Notes: generated from the letters alone by a model not told the origin. DNA of 64,000 bases from Alviniconcha marisindica (GCA_018857735.1 JABMCL010002225.1:1018501-1082500); one strand, 5' to 3'. Shown: positions 21,000-32,719, counted from the first letter of the stretch. Translations and numbers: made by a program.

Positions 21000-22840
21000 C
21001 TATCCAAAATGGCGTCAGCATACATGTTCATTTGCATCGTCCCTTCCTGCTTAACATGCAGTTACCTGTCAACTCATCAGACGGTCTCCATACCCACAGA
21101 CATACACAAAAATACATCTACCTGTTCATCTTGATGCTTCACTACTGGCTAGCCATGATCAAAGACCTACCTGTCACCTCAGCTAGGAGTCTACATGCCT
21201 ACAGATGCACCCATTCAACATACCTACCCGTTCATTTTGATGCTCTACATACCTACCCGAAAATAAATCTGTTTAATGCTTTCTTTTCAGGCTACCCTAT
21301 CACAAAGACCTACTTCTTGACTCTACTACTCTTTACGTGCCCATAGATGCACCCATTCATGGCCCTGCCAGTTCAATTTAATACTTTAATTCTGATTAAC
21401 TGCTAAGATCTACCCATCAACATTTCTACTGCTCTACATGTCAGCAGATATACCTGTCCATCAGTATACCTGTTCAGTTTAATTTGTCCTTTCTGGCATA
21501 CCTTTCAATTCATCTACTAGGGTACATACACACAGATCTACCTGAAAATAAATTTACCTGTTTATCTTCATGCTTCTCTTTCATCTAACCACAAAGACCT
21601 ACCTGTCACCACAACTACTTGTGTACTGGCCCATAGATGTATCCATTCATGACCCTACCTGTTCATTTTGATACTTTCATTCCGACAATCTGTTATTACT
21701 TATGTATCCTCTCACCTGTTATTTCTACATATTCATAGATTTACCCTTTCATCAACCTACTGGTTCCATTTCTTCTTTTCTCCTGGCTTTACATGCACAC
21801 ATATCTGTCAACTCGTCTGCTGGTCTGCATACCAACAGACCCACCCAAAAAATGAATGTACTTGTTAATCTTGATGCTTCTGGCTAACCATGAAGACCTA
21901 ACTGCTGAATCAACTGTACATATCCATAGATGCAACCATTCAAAAATGCTACCCATTCATTTTTATGCATCCATTCCAAATTACCTCTACAATCTATCTG
22001 TCCATCCAGCTACTGCTCTACATATATACGGATCTACCTGGAAATAAATTACCTGTTTATCATGATGCTTTCCTTCTGGCTAACCAGGAAGACCTACCTG
22101 TAGATTCAACTACTCCTTCACAGGGCCATAAATGCACCTGCTCCTAACCTACCCGTTCATTTTGATACTTTAATTCCAACTAACCACTAATATTTACCTG
22201 CCCACTCAACGGATATCCATGTCCACAGATCTACACTTTTATTAACCCACCTGTTCAGTCCATTATTTTCCTTCCAGCTTAACATGCACACTTATCTGTC
22301 ATCTCATCTACTGGTCACAGACCCACCCGAGAATAACTCTACCTATTCATCTTGGTGCTATTTCCTTCTGGCTAACCTCAAAGGTAGGTTTTTATGCCCA
22401 ATCAACGAGGACGGTTATGTCAGGGTGAATGACCATGAAGACTCAGGTACCTGGCTCATAGATATACCCATTCATCACCCTACCTGTTCGTTTTGATGCT
22501 TTCATTCCAGATAACCGTAAAGATCTACCTATCCACTCAGCTAATGTTTTACATGTAATTTACCTTAATATCTCCATGCTTACACAGCTGACTACATAAG
22601 CCAATGTGATGTTCACTCATCTACTTGTTGACGTACCCAGGTCTATCCATTCATAAAGCTACATATCCAATTCATGATTTCCTTCCAATTTCACATGTAA
22701 ACTTACCTGTCTACTTTCAGACCTATCTATATGCCAGCTGATCATGGTCGTCTTGATCCTTTCTTTCTGGCCTCTAGTCTAGAGAGACTATTACCTTAGT
22801 GGACAGCTGGGTAGATATCACAGTCATTTATATATATATA
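21000..22840 (+). repeat. Satellite-like core of element X
   Basis: Degenerate tandem units of roughly 100-150 bp built from cctacctgttcattttgatg, ctggctaaccatgaagacct and ccatagatgcacccattca. The same units occur in complement at about 36880-38970 and 57230-58560. An ancient SINE tail (22385-22435) sits in the same place as in copy 3 (57640-57700). Confidence 0.85.
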
Positions 22841-24223
22841 TTAGTCATCTAAAATATTTGTGGGTATGGAGAAGAATAACTGTGCCAACCTGTTTTCAGT
22901 GAGCTGTGAAGAATAGCAAGAAAATGCTTGAGTGGATAAATGGGTAGTTTTGTGACCATCGCCTGAGTGTACAGGCATACGGTTAGCTTGTTATTTATTT
23001 TTGACATATTAACTGACGGGCAGGTCTGTGCGCTAGGAGACAATACCCTGAAATGGGGTTGTGTGGTATTTAATGAACAGGCAACTTTGTGGGTCTGGAG
23101 ACCATACAGGTGGACATGTTGAAAGACTATTACACGTTATTAAACAAGTTTGTTTTTGAGCACGTGCAATATGGACATCTGCCAATCATAGTGGTTTGTA
23201 GGTAGGTAGTCCAATAGCTTTGTGGTTTAATATTTGGTCATTTGGAAAGAGTATCTCTTCTTCTTTTCATTTCATCAACGAAAAAGGTAGCTCAGTGATC
23301 ATTCACATGTGTGGGTAAAATAGGTGCTTATACATAGCCATGGTAGTAGAATAAAACACACTAATTACAAGTATGTACATGTAAGATAGTAGCCAGTGGA
23401 TGTGTAGTTAGGCAGGCAAGACTCTGTGTCAGCATTTTTTACTACCTTTAATTTTGCATTAGATCTAGCCATTATATCTAGACAGTTTCTTCTGTATGAT
23501 TATAGACTCGACTAAATAAATTTTAGTAGACTTGACAATCAAAAAAATATAATCTGGCAATGTAGGCACAGTTACATTTACAGTATTATTTCTGAGGAAG
23601 CTGTTACCAGCAATAAACCATATCAACAAATAAAACAGCTGCGTAAACAACAGTACTGTCACAAAAATGCAATCAACTGAATAATATTGGTCTAGATTTG
23701 GTGTGCCAGTACCAAGTTGCAGAAGTTTGTAACAGTAGGTTAACAGGATGCAGAACTTTGCAACTTGTCGCAGATCTTTGCAACACCGTCTGGTGTGATG
23801 AAACCGAACAGTAAATAAATCTATGTGGATATGGAATGTAATTTTCCAGTTTTCATCTATTTCATTATTATATTTTTTATGTGCTGCTGTTATTTAATGC
23901 CAACCTATTTCCTGACATGTGATGATGTAAATTGAGGCAGAAAAATCCAGCATTACATCTTTTACAAATATGCAACACGGAAAGGTGTGGTGAAACCGCA
24001 TGCAACTGAATCAATCTAGTATATGAAACTGATAGAAAATTCATCTCTTTTTCCGATGGTATGGTTATTTTTCACTTCAGTGCTGTATATATTTACCAGT
24101 TAGCCAATTCATGGCGGTACCCTCTGTGGAGAACTTTGCAACTTCCCAAAACTGTTTGTCGCAGAAGTTTGCAACACAGTGTGGTGTGGTCAGATTAAAA
24201 ACAGAATAATCTAAGCCAGATAG

Positions 24224-24637
24224 GAAACGTATAGAAAAATCTTTCATCTTTCTGGTGGTACCATTCACTTAATTTTTAGTGCCCTAGTTATTTAGCAGTA
24301 ATCCAGTGATGACAAAAAGTTGCAGAAGTATGCAACTTATGGGGTCAAGTTTGAAATGTCACGCCACTGTAACGCCAGTATGCATCACAGTGCAGTGTGT
24401 TTAAAAGCAAATTCAGCACACAAAGATATAGAAACGTATAGAAAAATCTTTCATCTTTCTGGTGGTACCATTCACTTAATTTTTAGTGCCTTAGTTATTT
24501 AGCAGTAATCCAGTGATGACAAAAAGTTGCAGAAGTATGCAACTTATGGGGTCAAGTTTGAAATGTCACGCCACTGTAACGCCAGTATGCATCACAGTGC
24601 AGTGTGTTTAAAAGCAAATTCAGCACACAAAGATACA
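24224..24637 (+). repeat. Near-identical 207-bp tandem duplication in X
   Basis: 24224-24430 and 24431-24637 are almost identical (one difference seen: ccctagtt versus ccttagtt). The second copy runs directly into the LINE 3' end at 24638. Confidence 0.85.
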
Positions 24638-25860
24638 ATACGATACAACTTTATTGTCTCTGTGTAGAGAAATTTGCCTTCTGGCTTGTCATTTACATAA
24701 AACATTCAATACATTTAACAATAAAACAACAACTCAATGAAACATGGAGCTAAAAACTGCTCAGATACATGGAAAATACTTAACAATAACGATGTACACA
24801 CACATGCACCCCCCCCTCCCCCCTCAACACACACACACATTATTCTTCTGGCTCACCAATAACCTAAAACATTTAATAAATTACAATAAAACAAAATTCC
24901 TTAAACAACAAAACACTAAAATCAAAACACTCAATCAACCGCAACATATAAATTATAGGCAGCATTTATGAAGCAACATATTAAATCCAGGCAGTATATA
25001 ATTCCTCACACACACGCACGCATGCACGCGCGCACACACACATTATTCTTCTGGCTCACCAGTAACTTAAAACTTTCAATAAATATTACAATAAAACAGT
25101 CATTCCTTAAGTAAACATCAAAACACTCAAATCGACTGCAACATATGATATATAGACAGCATTTATGAAGCAACATTAGATCCAGGGAGTACATATATAA
25201 ATTTCACACACACACACAAGCAAAAATGATCGCACACACACACGCACACATGTACACACACGCGCACACACACACACACACGGCTCACACTCATATGCAT
25301 GCACACAAGTAAACTGTTATGGGCAATACTGCACACAATTATTATTAGTCAACTCAGAACTAAGATGGTATGCTAATATATCATAGACCTGAAGCATACT
25401 GGGTTATTTTGCCAGTGAATTAAAAAAGTAACTTAAACATCCGTCAGATCAACACTATCACAGGGTGAGTAAAGCTGAGAATAGCACTTGGGATAAAATA
25501 TTTTTTGTACACATTCTTCCTGGCAATCGGCATTTTGTATTGTCGGCCTGACCGGAGTTTCTGAAACTGAGAAAAGAGGGGATGCTTTACATCGTCTAAG
25601 ATCCGTGAAGTTTTCCGTTCAACTGCTGTAAGGTAGAGATCGCTTAGGGAGTCTTGTTTTGCACCAATTATCATTCCTGCCATCCCAACAATACGTGCCA
25701 GTTTTGCCTTCCCCTTCACACCCAGGTTTACATACCAGACAACAATGTTAAAAGTTAAAACGCTCTCCACTAGACTTTTGTACACAATTTGTAACAGCTC
25801 ACGACTAACATCAAAAGATCTCAGATATGTAACTGATAGGAATTTTCTCATCTTTTACAT
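24638..25860 (-). pseudogene. LINE 3' part: RT C-terminus and long CA-rich 3' UTR
   Basis: The minus frame 25444-25851 is open for 135 residues: YLRSFDVSRELLQIVYKSLV, ESVLTFNIVVWY, GMIIGAKQDSLSDLY, then HPLFSQFQKLRSGRQYKMP and NVYKKYFIPSAI. This is the standard thumb and C-terminal block of Rex/CR1-like RT. It is 5'-truncated at 25860. The 3' UTR holds two diverged copies of a segment (attattcttctggctcacca at 24839 and 25042). It ends caatacgatacaactttatt. Confidence 0.9.
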
Positions 25861-26388
25861 GGTACTATTCTCTTTACATTCCACTGTGTAGTTATTAAGC
25901 GATAAGCCCTAAAAGTCATTTGCAACTTTTCAATTTTGGATGTTTGTTGCAGAAGTTTGCAACACAGTTTCATGTGGTCAAAGTAAATGTAACATGATTT
26001 TCAAAATGTAAGGAACAGATGCAACAATTGTTCCTCTTTCACGTGGTACCATTAATATTTTTCATGCTCTAGTTTTTTAACAACAAGCAAGTTTTTGACA
26101 CAAGTGGCCTCAAAAAGTTTTAGAAGTATGCACCTTTTGGGCCTGATTCTGAATCTTTTTGATGCAGTCATAGAAGTTTGCAACACATCATGGTGTTGTC
26201 AAACTAAACAAAATGTAAGGAAATGAGGGTACGGGATTGATAGAGAAATCTTTGATTTATTACATGGTGTGGTTGTTTCAAACATACATGGTGTGGTTTT
26301 TCAGCGGTAACCTTTCTGACCTAAGGGTAGGCGATGCATAGTAATACATTTTGGGGAAAAGTTGCAGACTTCTGCAGTCATGTAAACC

Positions 26389-26863
26389 TACTATAAATGT
26401 GTACATTGAGTTTGTATTTATTTCCATTTAATTTGTAGTGATAAATGATTTTAGCTTCTTGGGTCATGGGTGGGGGGGATTTATGTAGATTTTTACCCAG
26501 ACAATAAAAAATTGTGGTTGTTTTCAAACTTGATTATATACATTATTTAGCTTATTAGAACTAGTATGGCAGTGTGTGACTGATGTTTGATATAAAGTTG
26601 TCCTTATCGTTTGTCCTCTTGTGTTTAATTTACATTTACCAAATGTTGAGTGATGCATAATCAGAGCATGTTAGATATTGCACCTTTCCTGAACACTGTA
26701 AACATAACAAATAACAACCATTACACAATGGTATTACTTATTAATCTAGTATCATGCCACTTTAGGTTACCTTGACCACATTATTTCAAGGCCATAATGA
26801 TTTCAGATACACAACTGTGCAGACTTTTTGTATATGTATGTAAAGCATGTTTGTATCTTCCAG
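26389..26863 (+). other. Intron C-D, 3' end, nothing recognised
   Basis: A+T-rich unique sequence leading to the exon D acceptor. Confidence 0.4.
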
Positions 26864-27042
26864 GCTGCAATCATTGCATTTACATCGGAGTTTGTGCCCA
26901 AGCTGGTCTACCGGTATGGATACAATAACACCGGAAGTCTTGAAGGTTATGTGGAGTTTAGTCTCTCAGTCTTTGATGTCAATGACTTAGAGCCTGAGAG
27001 CATACCAAGAGAACCCAAGATTGCAAATGTTACCCAATGCAG
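26864..27042 (+). CDS. Anoctamin exon D: TM9 end and extracellular TM9-TM10 loop
   Basis: Acceptor tgtatcttccag, donor gtgagt. The exon has 179 nt: 59 codons in phase 0 plus AG, the first two bases of an Arg codon. It opens with AAIIAFTSEFVPKLVYRY, the TM9 end found in all anoctamins (I-A-F-T-S-x-x-x-P-x-L-V-Y). The extracellular loop follows with sequons N-N-T (GYNNTGS) and N-V-T (IANVTQC). It stops at T-Q-C, so the conserved C-R-Y-R-D-x-R motif is split between this exon and exon E. Confidence 0.95.
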
Positions 27043-27829
27043 GTGAGTCTGTGTCTTTGTATTTTTGTTTGTGTCACACTTTCATCTCTTCAAAAGGCAC
27101 TTGCAGAGGTTGTGGCACAAGCTGTCTAACATGGTGTGCAGGCTAGCCAATGTGACACACAGGCACAGTACTGGTATATGTATATAAAGAGAGAGAGTGA
27201 AAACATGCCTATAAAGGAAGAGAACTGGATCTAGCTGAACCAGACAGTTCTTGGATTTTAAGTCCCATCAGCCACATAGTGTCACCTCAGGATGATAGTT
27301 ACACACTCTTTTTTGATTAGCTAGACCATGAGTGATTTATGACTAGTGAGTAAATGATACCCTTTAAAAGCTGTTGTACACTACAAAAGAGAAGAAAAAG
27401 AAAAAAAAGCTATTCTTTTCAGAGAGAACCTATTTGGGAGCATAAGTCTTTTTTCCATGTCCAGTTCAGTTCTTTGTGCCCTTTGCGTAATTGCAATCAA
27501 TCCAGTAGGAAGCCTCTGAAAACAGGAGGAAAGACTAGTGGAAGAGTCTGTAGCTGGAAAGCAGAATTACTCAAGAGATTTGTTTATTCTCACTCGATGG
27601 TCCTTCAGAGTATGTGCACGCAGGAGAATAAAGGAGTGTGTTTATGTGATCATGTAGCTTACTGCTTACATGACTGTCTGACCAGTTTCTGATTCAGAGA
27701 TTTTTGTTGTTTATGATGTACCAGTTTGTGACCTTTGTGGTTAAGAGCGAGTTACAGATTATAAAATTTTCCTGTTTGTAGATCATGTAAAAATATGGAT
27801 ATAATGGTTGACAGGTATCTTCCAATATA
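27043..27829 (+). other. Intron D-E, 5' part, nothing recognised
   Basis: No copy of a known family. The open frame 27354-27692 has no domain I can name. Confidence 0.4.
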
Positions 27830-28330
27830 ATATTAATATACATGATCATGTGCTCATCAGTGCCCTGAGTGCTCACATCATACATATTAACCTAAATACA
27901 ATATTCTGTACACACATAGAGCACAGTCCTACCAAAACATTTTACACAGAGTATTATATGGAAAAACAAACATGCACACGCACGCACGCATGCACACACA
28001 CACACACAAATGACTGTAGCAGAAACTGGGTATTGATATTAGCTGGGGCAAAAAATACTGTGAGAAGAGGAAGGTTTTCAGGTTGGCTTTAAAAGATGAC
28101 AGAGTTGAGCAGTGTCTGAGGTCTTGTGGGAGTGAATTCCAAACATGGGGTCCAAAGCAAGAGAAAGTGTGAAAGCCATGAGTCTTGCGTTTGTATTGCT
28201 GGATTTTCAGCATCCAGGTGTCAGAAAAAGAGCGTAGTGTACAAGAGAGAGTGTAGACATGTAGCAGTTCAGAGAGGTAAGCAGGACCAGAACCATTTAT
28301 AGCATTGAAACACATACAAGCAACTTTATG
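27830..28330 (-). pseudogene. LINE ORF2 C-terminus and 3' UTR
   Basis: The minus frame 27929-28315 reads FNAINGSGPAYLSELLHVYT, TLRSFSDTWML, FSCFGPHVWNSLPQDLRHCS and SSFKANLKTFLF. This is the most intact L2/CR1-type ending in the window (WNSLP and FK-x-x-LKTFLF present). The 3' UTR (27845-27905) is shared with 43640-43740. Confidence 0.9.
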
Positions 28331-28467
28331 TTTAATATGTTCTTAAATGGGAAGCAGTGATTACGTTAGACATTTTTCAAACCGGTGTGACATCTATAAG
28401 GTGGCAAAATCAGTTTGCGGAAACCGGTCAAACAATTATTGTAACCGGTCAGATACACACATGTCCA

Positions 28468-28468
28468 C

Positions 28469-28523
<55 letters not shown>

Positions 28524-28530
28524 ACACACC
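28468..28530. repeat. (CA)n microsatellite abutting Z copy 2
   Basis: Over 25 CA units. Z copy 3 also starts just after a CA run, and the Z end fragment at 61587-61612 is followed by CA-rich sequence. Confidence 0.95.
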
Positions 28531-28547
28531 ATTATATTTTTGTATAT

Positions 28548-29431
28548 GGGTCATTCTCCTGAAAACTGGATCAACTGGTGCTGCTTTCCTGATGAAATAA
28601 AAATTAAACTAAAACATGAAACTTTTTAAACTACCGCTATATTTCTGACGTAATGTGTTTGGAGAAATAAGGGAAATGCCACACTGGGTAAATGCATCAT
28701 TGTTTCTTGCGCTGAGCCTTTTTTGGTAAAAATTGCGACATTTTCGTGGCCGCCATTTGTGACATGGCTTTGGGAAGGTTAGCTGATCGCAGATATTTTC
28801 TTGGAATCGTTCATGATTGAATAAAAACAGGTTTCATGAGAAAGAAGGAGGCCAGTTCTTACATACAAATGGTATTTATTGTGTGTTGCTTGCTATTAAC
28901 AGCTCCAAACAAAGGAAAGATAATCAGTGTCTCGCACATTACCGATGGTGTCTTTTGAGTGTGTATCATGATATTGTGACTTGTTCACAACGGAAACTTT
29001 TTTTCATCAGCTTAGTAGATAAGCACATTTCACCTTATTTTTAATGCTTGTTTGATGACAAAAGAGTAGATACGAAATAAATTACAGTCATTTCTTCAGG
29101 GGTGGTTGACGTGGTGTCTTACAATGGTATAACGTGTGAGCACACAAAATTATTTCTGCTTGTACCATTGACTTTTGACCTACCCTAACGTACCAGTCCA
29201 CATCAGCTGACTTGCAGTAGTAACGTTTGACCTCATTTTGCACTGCGTGTGGTGTATTATTTTACTAGAAAAGGGAAAGCACTGTGGTGTCTTCAGGGGT
29301 GAGGGATGTAACGCTCATGACACATATTTGTTCCCACTCGGCTGAGTGTTTGTTTGCAACCTTTTATAACCAAACTTGGTATTGTGGTGCACCACCATGA
29401 GCTGGAATGTCATGCGAAAAAATAGGATTCT
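28548..29431 (+). mobile_element. Repeat family Z, copy 2, empty site for element A
   Basis: Begins gggtcattctcctgaaaac. The 28625-28860 block, 28870-29040 and 29080-29400 align with Z copies 1 and 3. At 28892-28905 it has the uninterrupted junction corresponding to the insertion site of element A. It is truncated at 29431, where a TA-element fragment begins. Confidence 0.82.
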
Positions 29432-29721
29432 AAAAAGTGTTTTTGCATTGTTTTTTGGCTGACCAGAAGATGTGAGTTTGTAGAAAAAATGCGTTTTGGG
29501 GCATCCTATAGCACGAGCAGCAAGTTATTACTTACTGCCAGACACATTATGGCTATGGGCCTCCAAAAATGCCTTTAAAGTTGGCAGTCTAAAATTCGCA
29601 AATTCACTGTCACCGCCTTCCATTGTGAAGAGAGTACACACCGGAAGTAAAAGCAGCCAAGGGACTTAAGCGATGCCGGGCAAAAGTCAAGGGAGTTAAC
29701 AACCCCGCCTGAATCGCCCAA
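29432..29721 (-). mobile_element. TA-flanked MITE-like element, copy 2 (truncated)
   Basis: Matches the left half of 10437-10950 in complement: ctgaccagaagat, aaatgcctttaaagttggca, tcactgtcaccgccttcca and gaatcgcccaa, followed by TA. The other half is missing at the Z junction. Confidence 0.85.
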
Positions 29722-29723
29722 TA

Positions 29724-30183
29724 GGTTCTGTAAGTGCTCTGCATGTGATTTACATCCATTAATCTTCCCCCAAAGAGAGGCCTGGTGTCACCCTTCTGTC
29801 TAGAATCTCAGGGCTGTCATTTAATTCCCCTTTCCTGTCCCCACTCTTGTTCAGTCTTTTACCTGTCTGATGTCCCTGAAGGGAGGATGGGGATGTCTGA
29901 TGTCACCCTCATCTCTGAAATCTCAAGGCTGTCATTTGGTTCTCCTTCATATCCCCTCACTTGTTTTTCTGCCTAGCCCTCTTACTCTTTCTTTCTTGTC
30001 ATTTTTCTGCTAATGGTCCATTCTCCCAACTTTCTTCCTGAAAACTCTCAAAGAGTTAGGCTCTTTTTGTATGGTTCTTGTTGAGCAGTGAAGAGATAAT
30101 AGTTGGTAGGTGGTATGTGCCATATGGTACTGGTGTCTGCCATTATGCATATATGGTGTGTTTTTTCTCATTATTTTAATTGA
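29724..30183 (+). other. Intron D-E, short imperfect duplication
   Basis: 29775-29880 and 29885-29990 repeat the pattern 'tgatgtcaccct..tctc..aatctcaaggctgtcatttggttctcc' (about 105 bp apart). Nothing else recognised. Confidence 0.5.
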
Positions 30184-30519
30184 TTGTTTCTGTCCATTCC
30201 ATTTTTTTTCTCTCTCTTTTTTTTAAATGTGGCCTTGATAGATAGAATGGTTGATGATACCAGCTTGTCCTTGCGTTATGTGCTCTTAGCAGGGGTAAGA
30301 AAGAAGCTATATCAGGCAGTAAAAGAAAGTCAGCAGATGAGTCAGCCTGGAGATTGTGATTTTGTCAAATTCTTTGGGGAGGAGGCTGCAAAAAAATTAC
30401 AATTTGAAAACAAGGATTTTGCTTTCATGACAGTCTTTATGACACAGTGTTTGGCCTTCATGTACAGTTATGTATCAATGACGAGACAAAAAACTCTCCA
30501 CTTCCTCTCAGCCTTATGA
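30184..30519 (+). other. Unassigned open frame, 111 codons
   Basis: A continuous frame whose sequence is not low-complexity: MVDDTSLSLRYVLLAGVRKK, then FVKFFGEEAAKKLQFENKDF and FMTVFMTQCLAFMYSYV. A likely frameshift near 30447 leads into a further 63-codon frame (to 30638). No family recognised. It directly precedes, on the opposite strand, the 3' side of a LINE fragment, so a transposon-derived or chance frame are both possible. Not a demonstrated gene. Confidence 0.25.
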
Positions 30520-30639
30520 CCATTCCTCTTTGCTCCTTGCTGACCAAATTGAACCAAGGCAATGACACTCTGTTAGTTGCTTTGCATTTGGCAACCGGAG
30601 CATGTTTATCTAGTGCTGATCAGAAGGTAGCATTGTAAT

Positions 30640-31470
30640 GGTCACAAGGCTACTCAGATCAGTTTTAAGGTCTCTTTGAAGGTGACATGGTCAGTGCCAC
30701 AAATGTTGTACACCAGGTGGTGCATGTCAAGAGGACTGGCATGTCAAGCAATCAAAACACAGCAGTGGTCTGATTCAAGGCTGTCAGACACCTCCATAAA
30801 CTGGTGAATTTCTTCATCAGGCAGAACAATCACCCAGACTGACATGTGGCTTGTCTGTGAGTGGACTGAACAACAGTCTGTTGTGTGAGTAGTGTGAGTA
30901 GTGAGAGGGTCATGTGGGCAATCATAGTGTATGCTACCTAATACGCATAATTGGCCTGGGAGAGAGCAGCAACTGTCAAGAAATTCTGGGAATTGTTCAG
31001 AAAACATACTATCAGTCTGTTTTTGCAGTTCAGAGGTGATCAATGCACACAGAAGTGTAAAACATTCTGCTGCAGTGTGACAAAAATCTGAACAAGTTCA
31101 AAGGTTCTGTGAGAGAAAGTGAAGTCAAACTTGACTATGAGGTGGGAAGAGAGGCTGGTCCTGAAGATGACAACAATTCCACCCCCACAGGAGGGGCACA
31201 AGAATGACTTGACAGCGTGGCCACTGAGCACCAGGTCGATGATCTTTGCTTCATCCCCATGGGAGGAGGGACATTATGTTGATTGCATTGTCCTCAATGT
31301 AGGTGGACATTTCACAGCGTTTTTCAGGCGTGCCATCTGAGTGGGCATTAAACAGTGCCACACATAATCCAGTGACAGAGGGGTGAGCAGAAGCCAAGAG
31401 GGGCACATAAATCAGATTTAGATGGGGACAGAGCAGGCAGTAGGACAATGAGGAGCAGACAAAATGGTGG
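30640..31470 (-). pseudogene. LINE ORF2 start: AP endonuclease remnant
   Basis: Minus frames give SVTGLCVALFNAHSDGTPEK, STYIEDNAINIM, SFLCPSCGGGIVVIFRTSLS, FTFSHRTFELVQIFVTLQ, then DSMFSEQFPEFLDSC, HYDCPHDPLTTHT and DSLESDHCCVL. Order and spacing are those of the LINE APE domain (N-A-R-S-x-x-x-K start, G-G-G-I/V, S-D-H end with the His retained). Frames are broken in at least four places and the G-D-x-N box has become GSIHYD. Confidence 0.88.
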
Positions 31471-32015
31471 ATAAAATTTCATTTGCCTGTGGTTTTACAT
31501 TTCCTATGATGATCACTGGAAGGTACTGCTTGTGCTTTCTTGCTTTCTTGCTTTCTTCTTCTATCCCATCTTCCTCTTTCCCCCTTTTTCATCTCTTGAT
31601 ATGTCCAAAAGCACAGGCTCTGCAGCTGCTGATGATCAAAGTTGAAGTAGCTCCACCATTGTGCAACAGAAAGGAACACCCGATGAACATAAAACATGCT
31701 GACCATAACTCGACAACCGGAAGACACACCAGAAAGATGCAGAAAGCTAAAAAAATTAGTCATTTCCATTACATCATGCTTGAAACACAATCATTAAAAT
31801 AATTGTAAAAAATAACTAAATAAAATACAAGAGCAACTGAGCTGACTGTCACCACAAGAGCAGCACCACTTTGAGCGTCTGTTTTTAATAGAACATTTTC
31901 TTGTTGCATTTTTGGATAGAGGTTGTTATTTTAAAAGGGGGAGGGGGGGGGGGTGTCTGTGCTTGTGTCTGTGTGTGTGTGTTTGCTCCTTTTAATCATG
32001 CTGTATGCATTTCAG
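31471..32015 (+). other. Intron D-E 3' end with G-run
   Basis: Contains the LINE 5' flank and a G-rich run (31937-31953) joined to a TG stretch 60 bp before the exon E acceptor. No gene. Confidence 0.5.
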
Positions 32016-32121
32016 GTATCGTGATTTCCGAGAAGGCCCATCAGACCCTCAGCCATACGCACTTTCCGTGGAGTACTGGCATGTATTGACAGCACGCCTA
32101 GCCTTTGTCATTGTCTTCATT
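32016..32121 (+). CDS. Anoctamin exon E: C-R-Y-R-D motif and start of TM10
   Basis: Acceptor ctgtatgcatttcag, donor gtgagt. The exon is 106 nt: the last base of Arg plus 35 codons, starting [10 protein letters not shown] and ending [18 protein letters not shown]-x-x-x-A-x-R-L-A-F-(V/I)-I-V-F is the TM10 signature. The residue after V-I-V-F is Ile, where relatives I remember have Glu or Gln (VFEH, VFQN). The length to the V-P-D-I-P motif in exon F is nevertheless exactly conserved (14 residues), which supports the junction. A partial copy of this exon with its donor lies about 345 bp downstream. Confidence 0.94.
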
Positions 32122-32159
32122 GTGAGTCACTCTGAATTAAATATGCAAAATTTATTTAT

Positions 32160-32216
32160 AACACACACACATGCATGCACACACACACACGCACACACAC
32201 ACACACACACACACAT

Positions 32217-32250
<34 letters not shown>
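32160..32250. repeat. (CA)n microsatellite just inside intron E-F
   Basis: Interrupted CA repeat starting 40 bp after the exon E donor. A shorter CA stretch follows the donor of the duplicated exon at 32500. Confidence 0.9.
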
Positions 32251-32386
32251 AGCAGAGGTGAAAATACACCCAAGTTCTGTGTTCCCAGGACTTTAGACTG
32301 TATTTTGAGAGTATCTTTTACTCATGTATGTAGATATACACAGTTGTGCTTGTTCATTTGAGACTGTTGTTGGATCTTTACTTTGA

Positions 32387-32464
32387 GACCCTCAACCATA
32401 CACACTTTCCATTGAGTACTGGCATGTTTTGACAGCACACCTAGCCTTTTTCTTTATCTTTACT
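32387..32464 (+). pseudogene. Decayed tandem duplicate of anoctamin exon E (3' two thirds plus donor)
   Basis: Reads [20 protein letters not shown] then FFFIFT with no stop, against [20 protein letters not shown] then FVIVFI in exon E. The gtgagtcactct donor and the A+T-rich intron start with its CA stretch are also copied. The first nine codons of exon E and its acceptor are absent, and a TGA sits directly 5' in the same frame. It probably arose by local segmental duplication and is not spliceable in the correct frame. The conserved Arg of TARLAF is now His. Confidence 0.85.
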
Positions 32465-32719
32465 GTGAGTCACTCTAAATTAAATATGCACAGTTTTATT
32501 TCACACGCACATGCACACAACTGACAAGTGTGAAAATATAAAGCTGAGTGTTAGCTTCACAAATTTTGGTCTGTGTGCGCCTGTGGATGGTAAAAATCTA
32601 TGGGTGACTGCAAGTCTATCTGTCAGGATGGCAAACAAACAATCACAAGACATACAACAGAAGTATGGATCAAACGAACCAATGTGAGTTTCTTGTTTGT
32701 ATTCAAGTATAAAAAGTCA

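Larger units (their letters stand above)
20137..26388 (+). mobile_element. Large non-coding element X, copy 1
   Basis: The left end GGTTCACACAATGGCAGAAG and the complement of the right end (GGTTTACATGACTGCAGAAG) form an imperfect terminal inverted repeat that continues as T(T/C)TGCAACTTTT. Inside: a T-rich arm, a satellite-like core (21000-22840), then an arm of ~200-bp units each carrying gcagaagtttgcaac-like motifs (23720, 24161, 24324, 24531, 25954 and others). A LINE lies inside the array. Inverted copy at 34449-39220, deleted copy at 56211-58604. No ORF with a known domain. Confidence 0.78.

Noticed and set aside
21000..22840. Regularly spaced repeats that could suggest a CRISPR-like array
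   Set aside because: Units are degenerate, long and adjacent, with no constant short repeat or unique spacers, in a eukaryotic intron.
28347..28629. Histidine/threonine-rich open frames
   Set aside because: Translations of a (CA)n microsatellite; same for 32005-32361 and 55549-55833.
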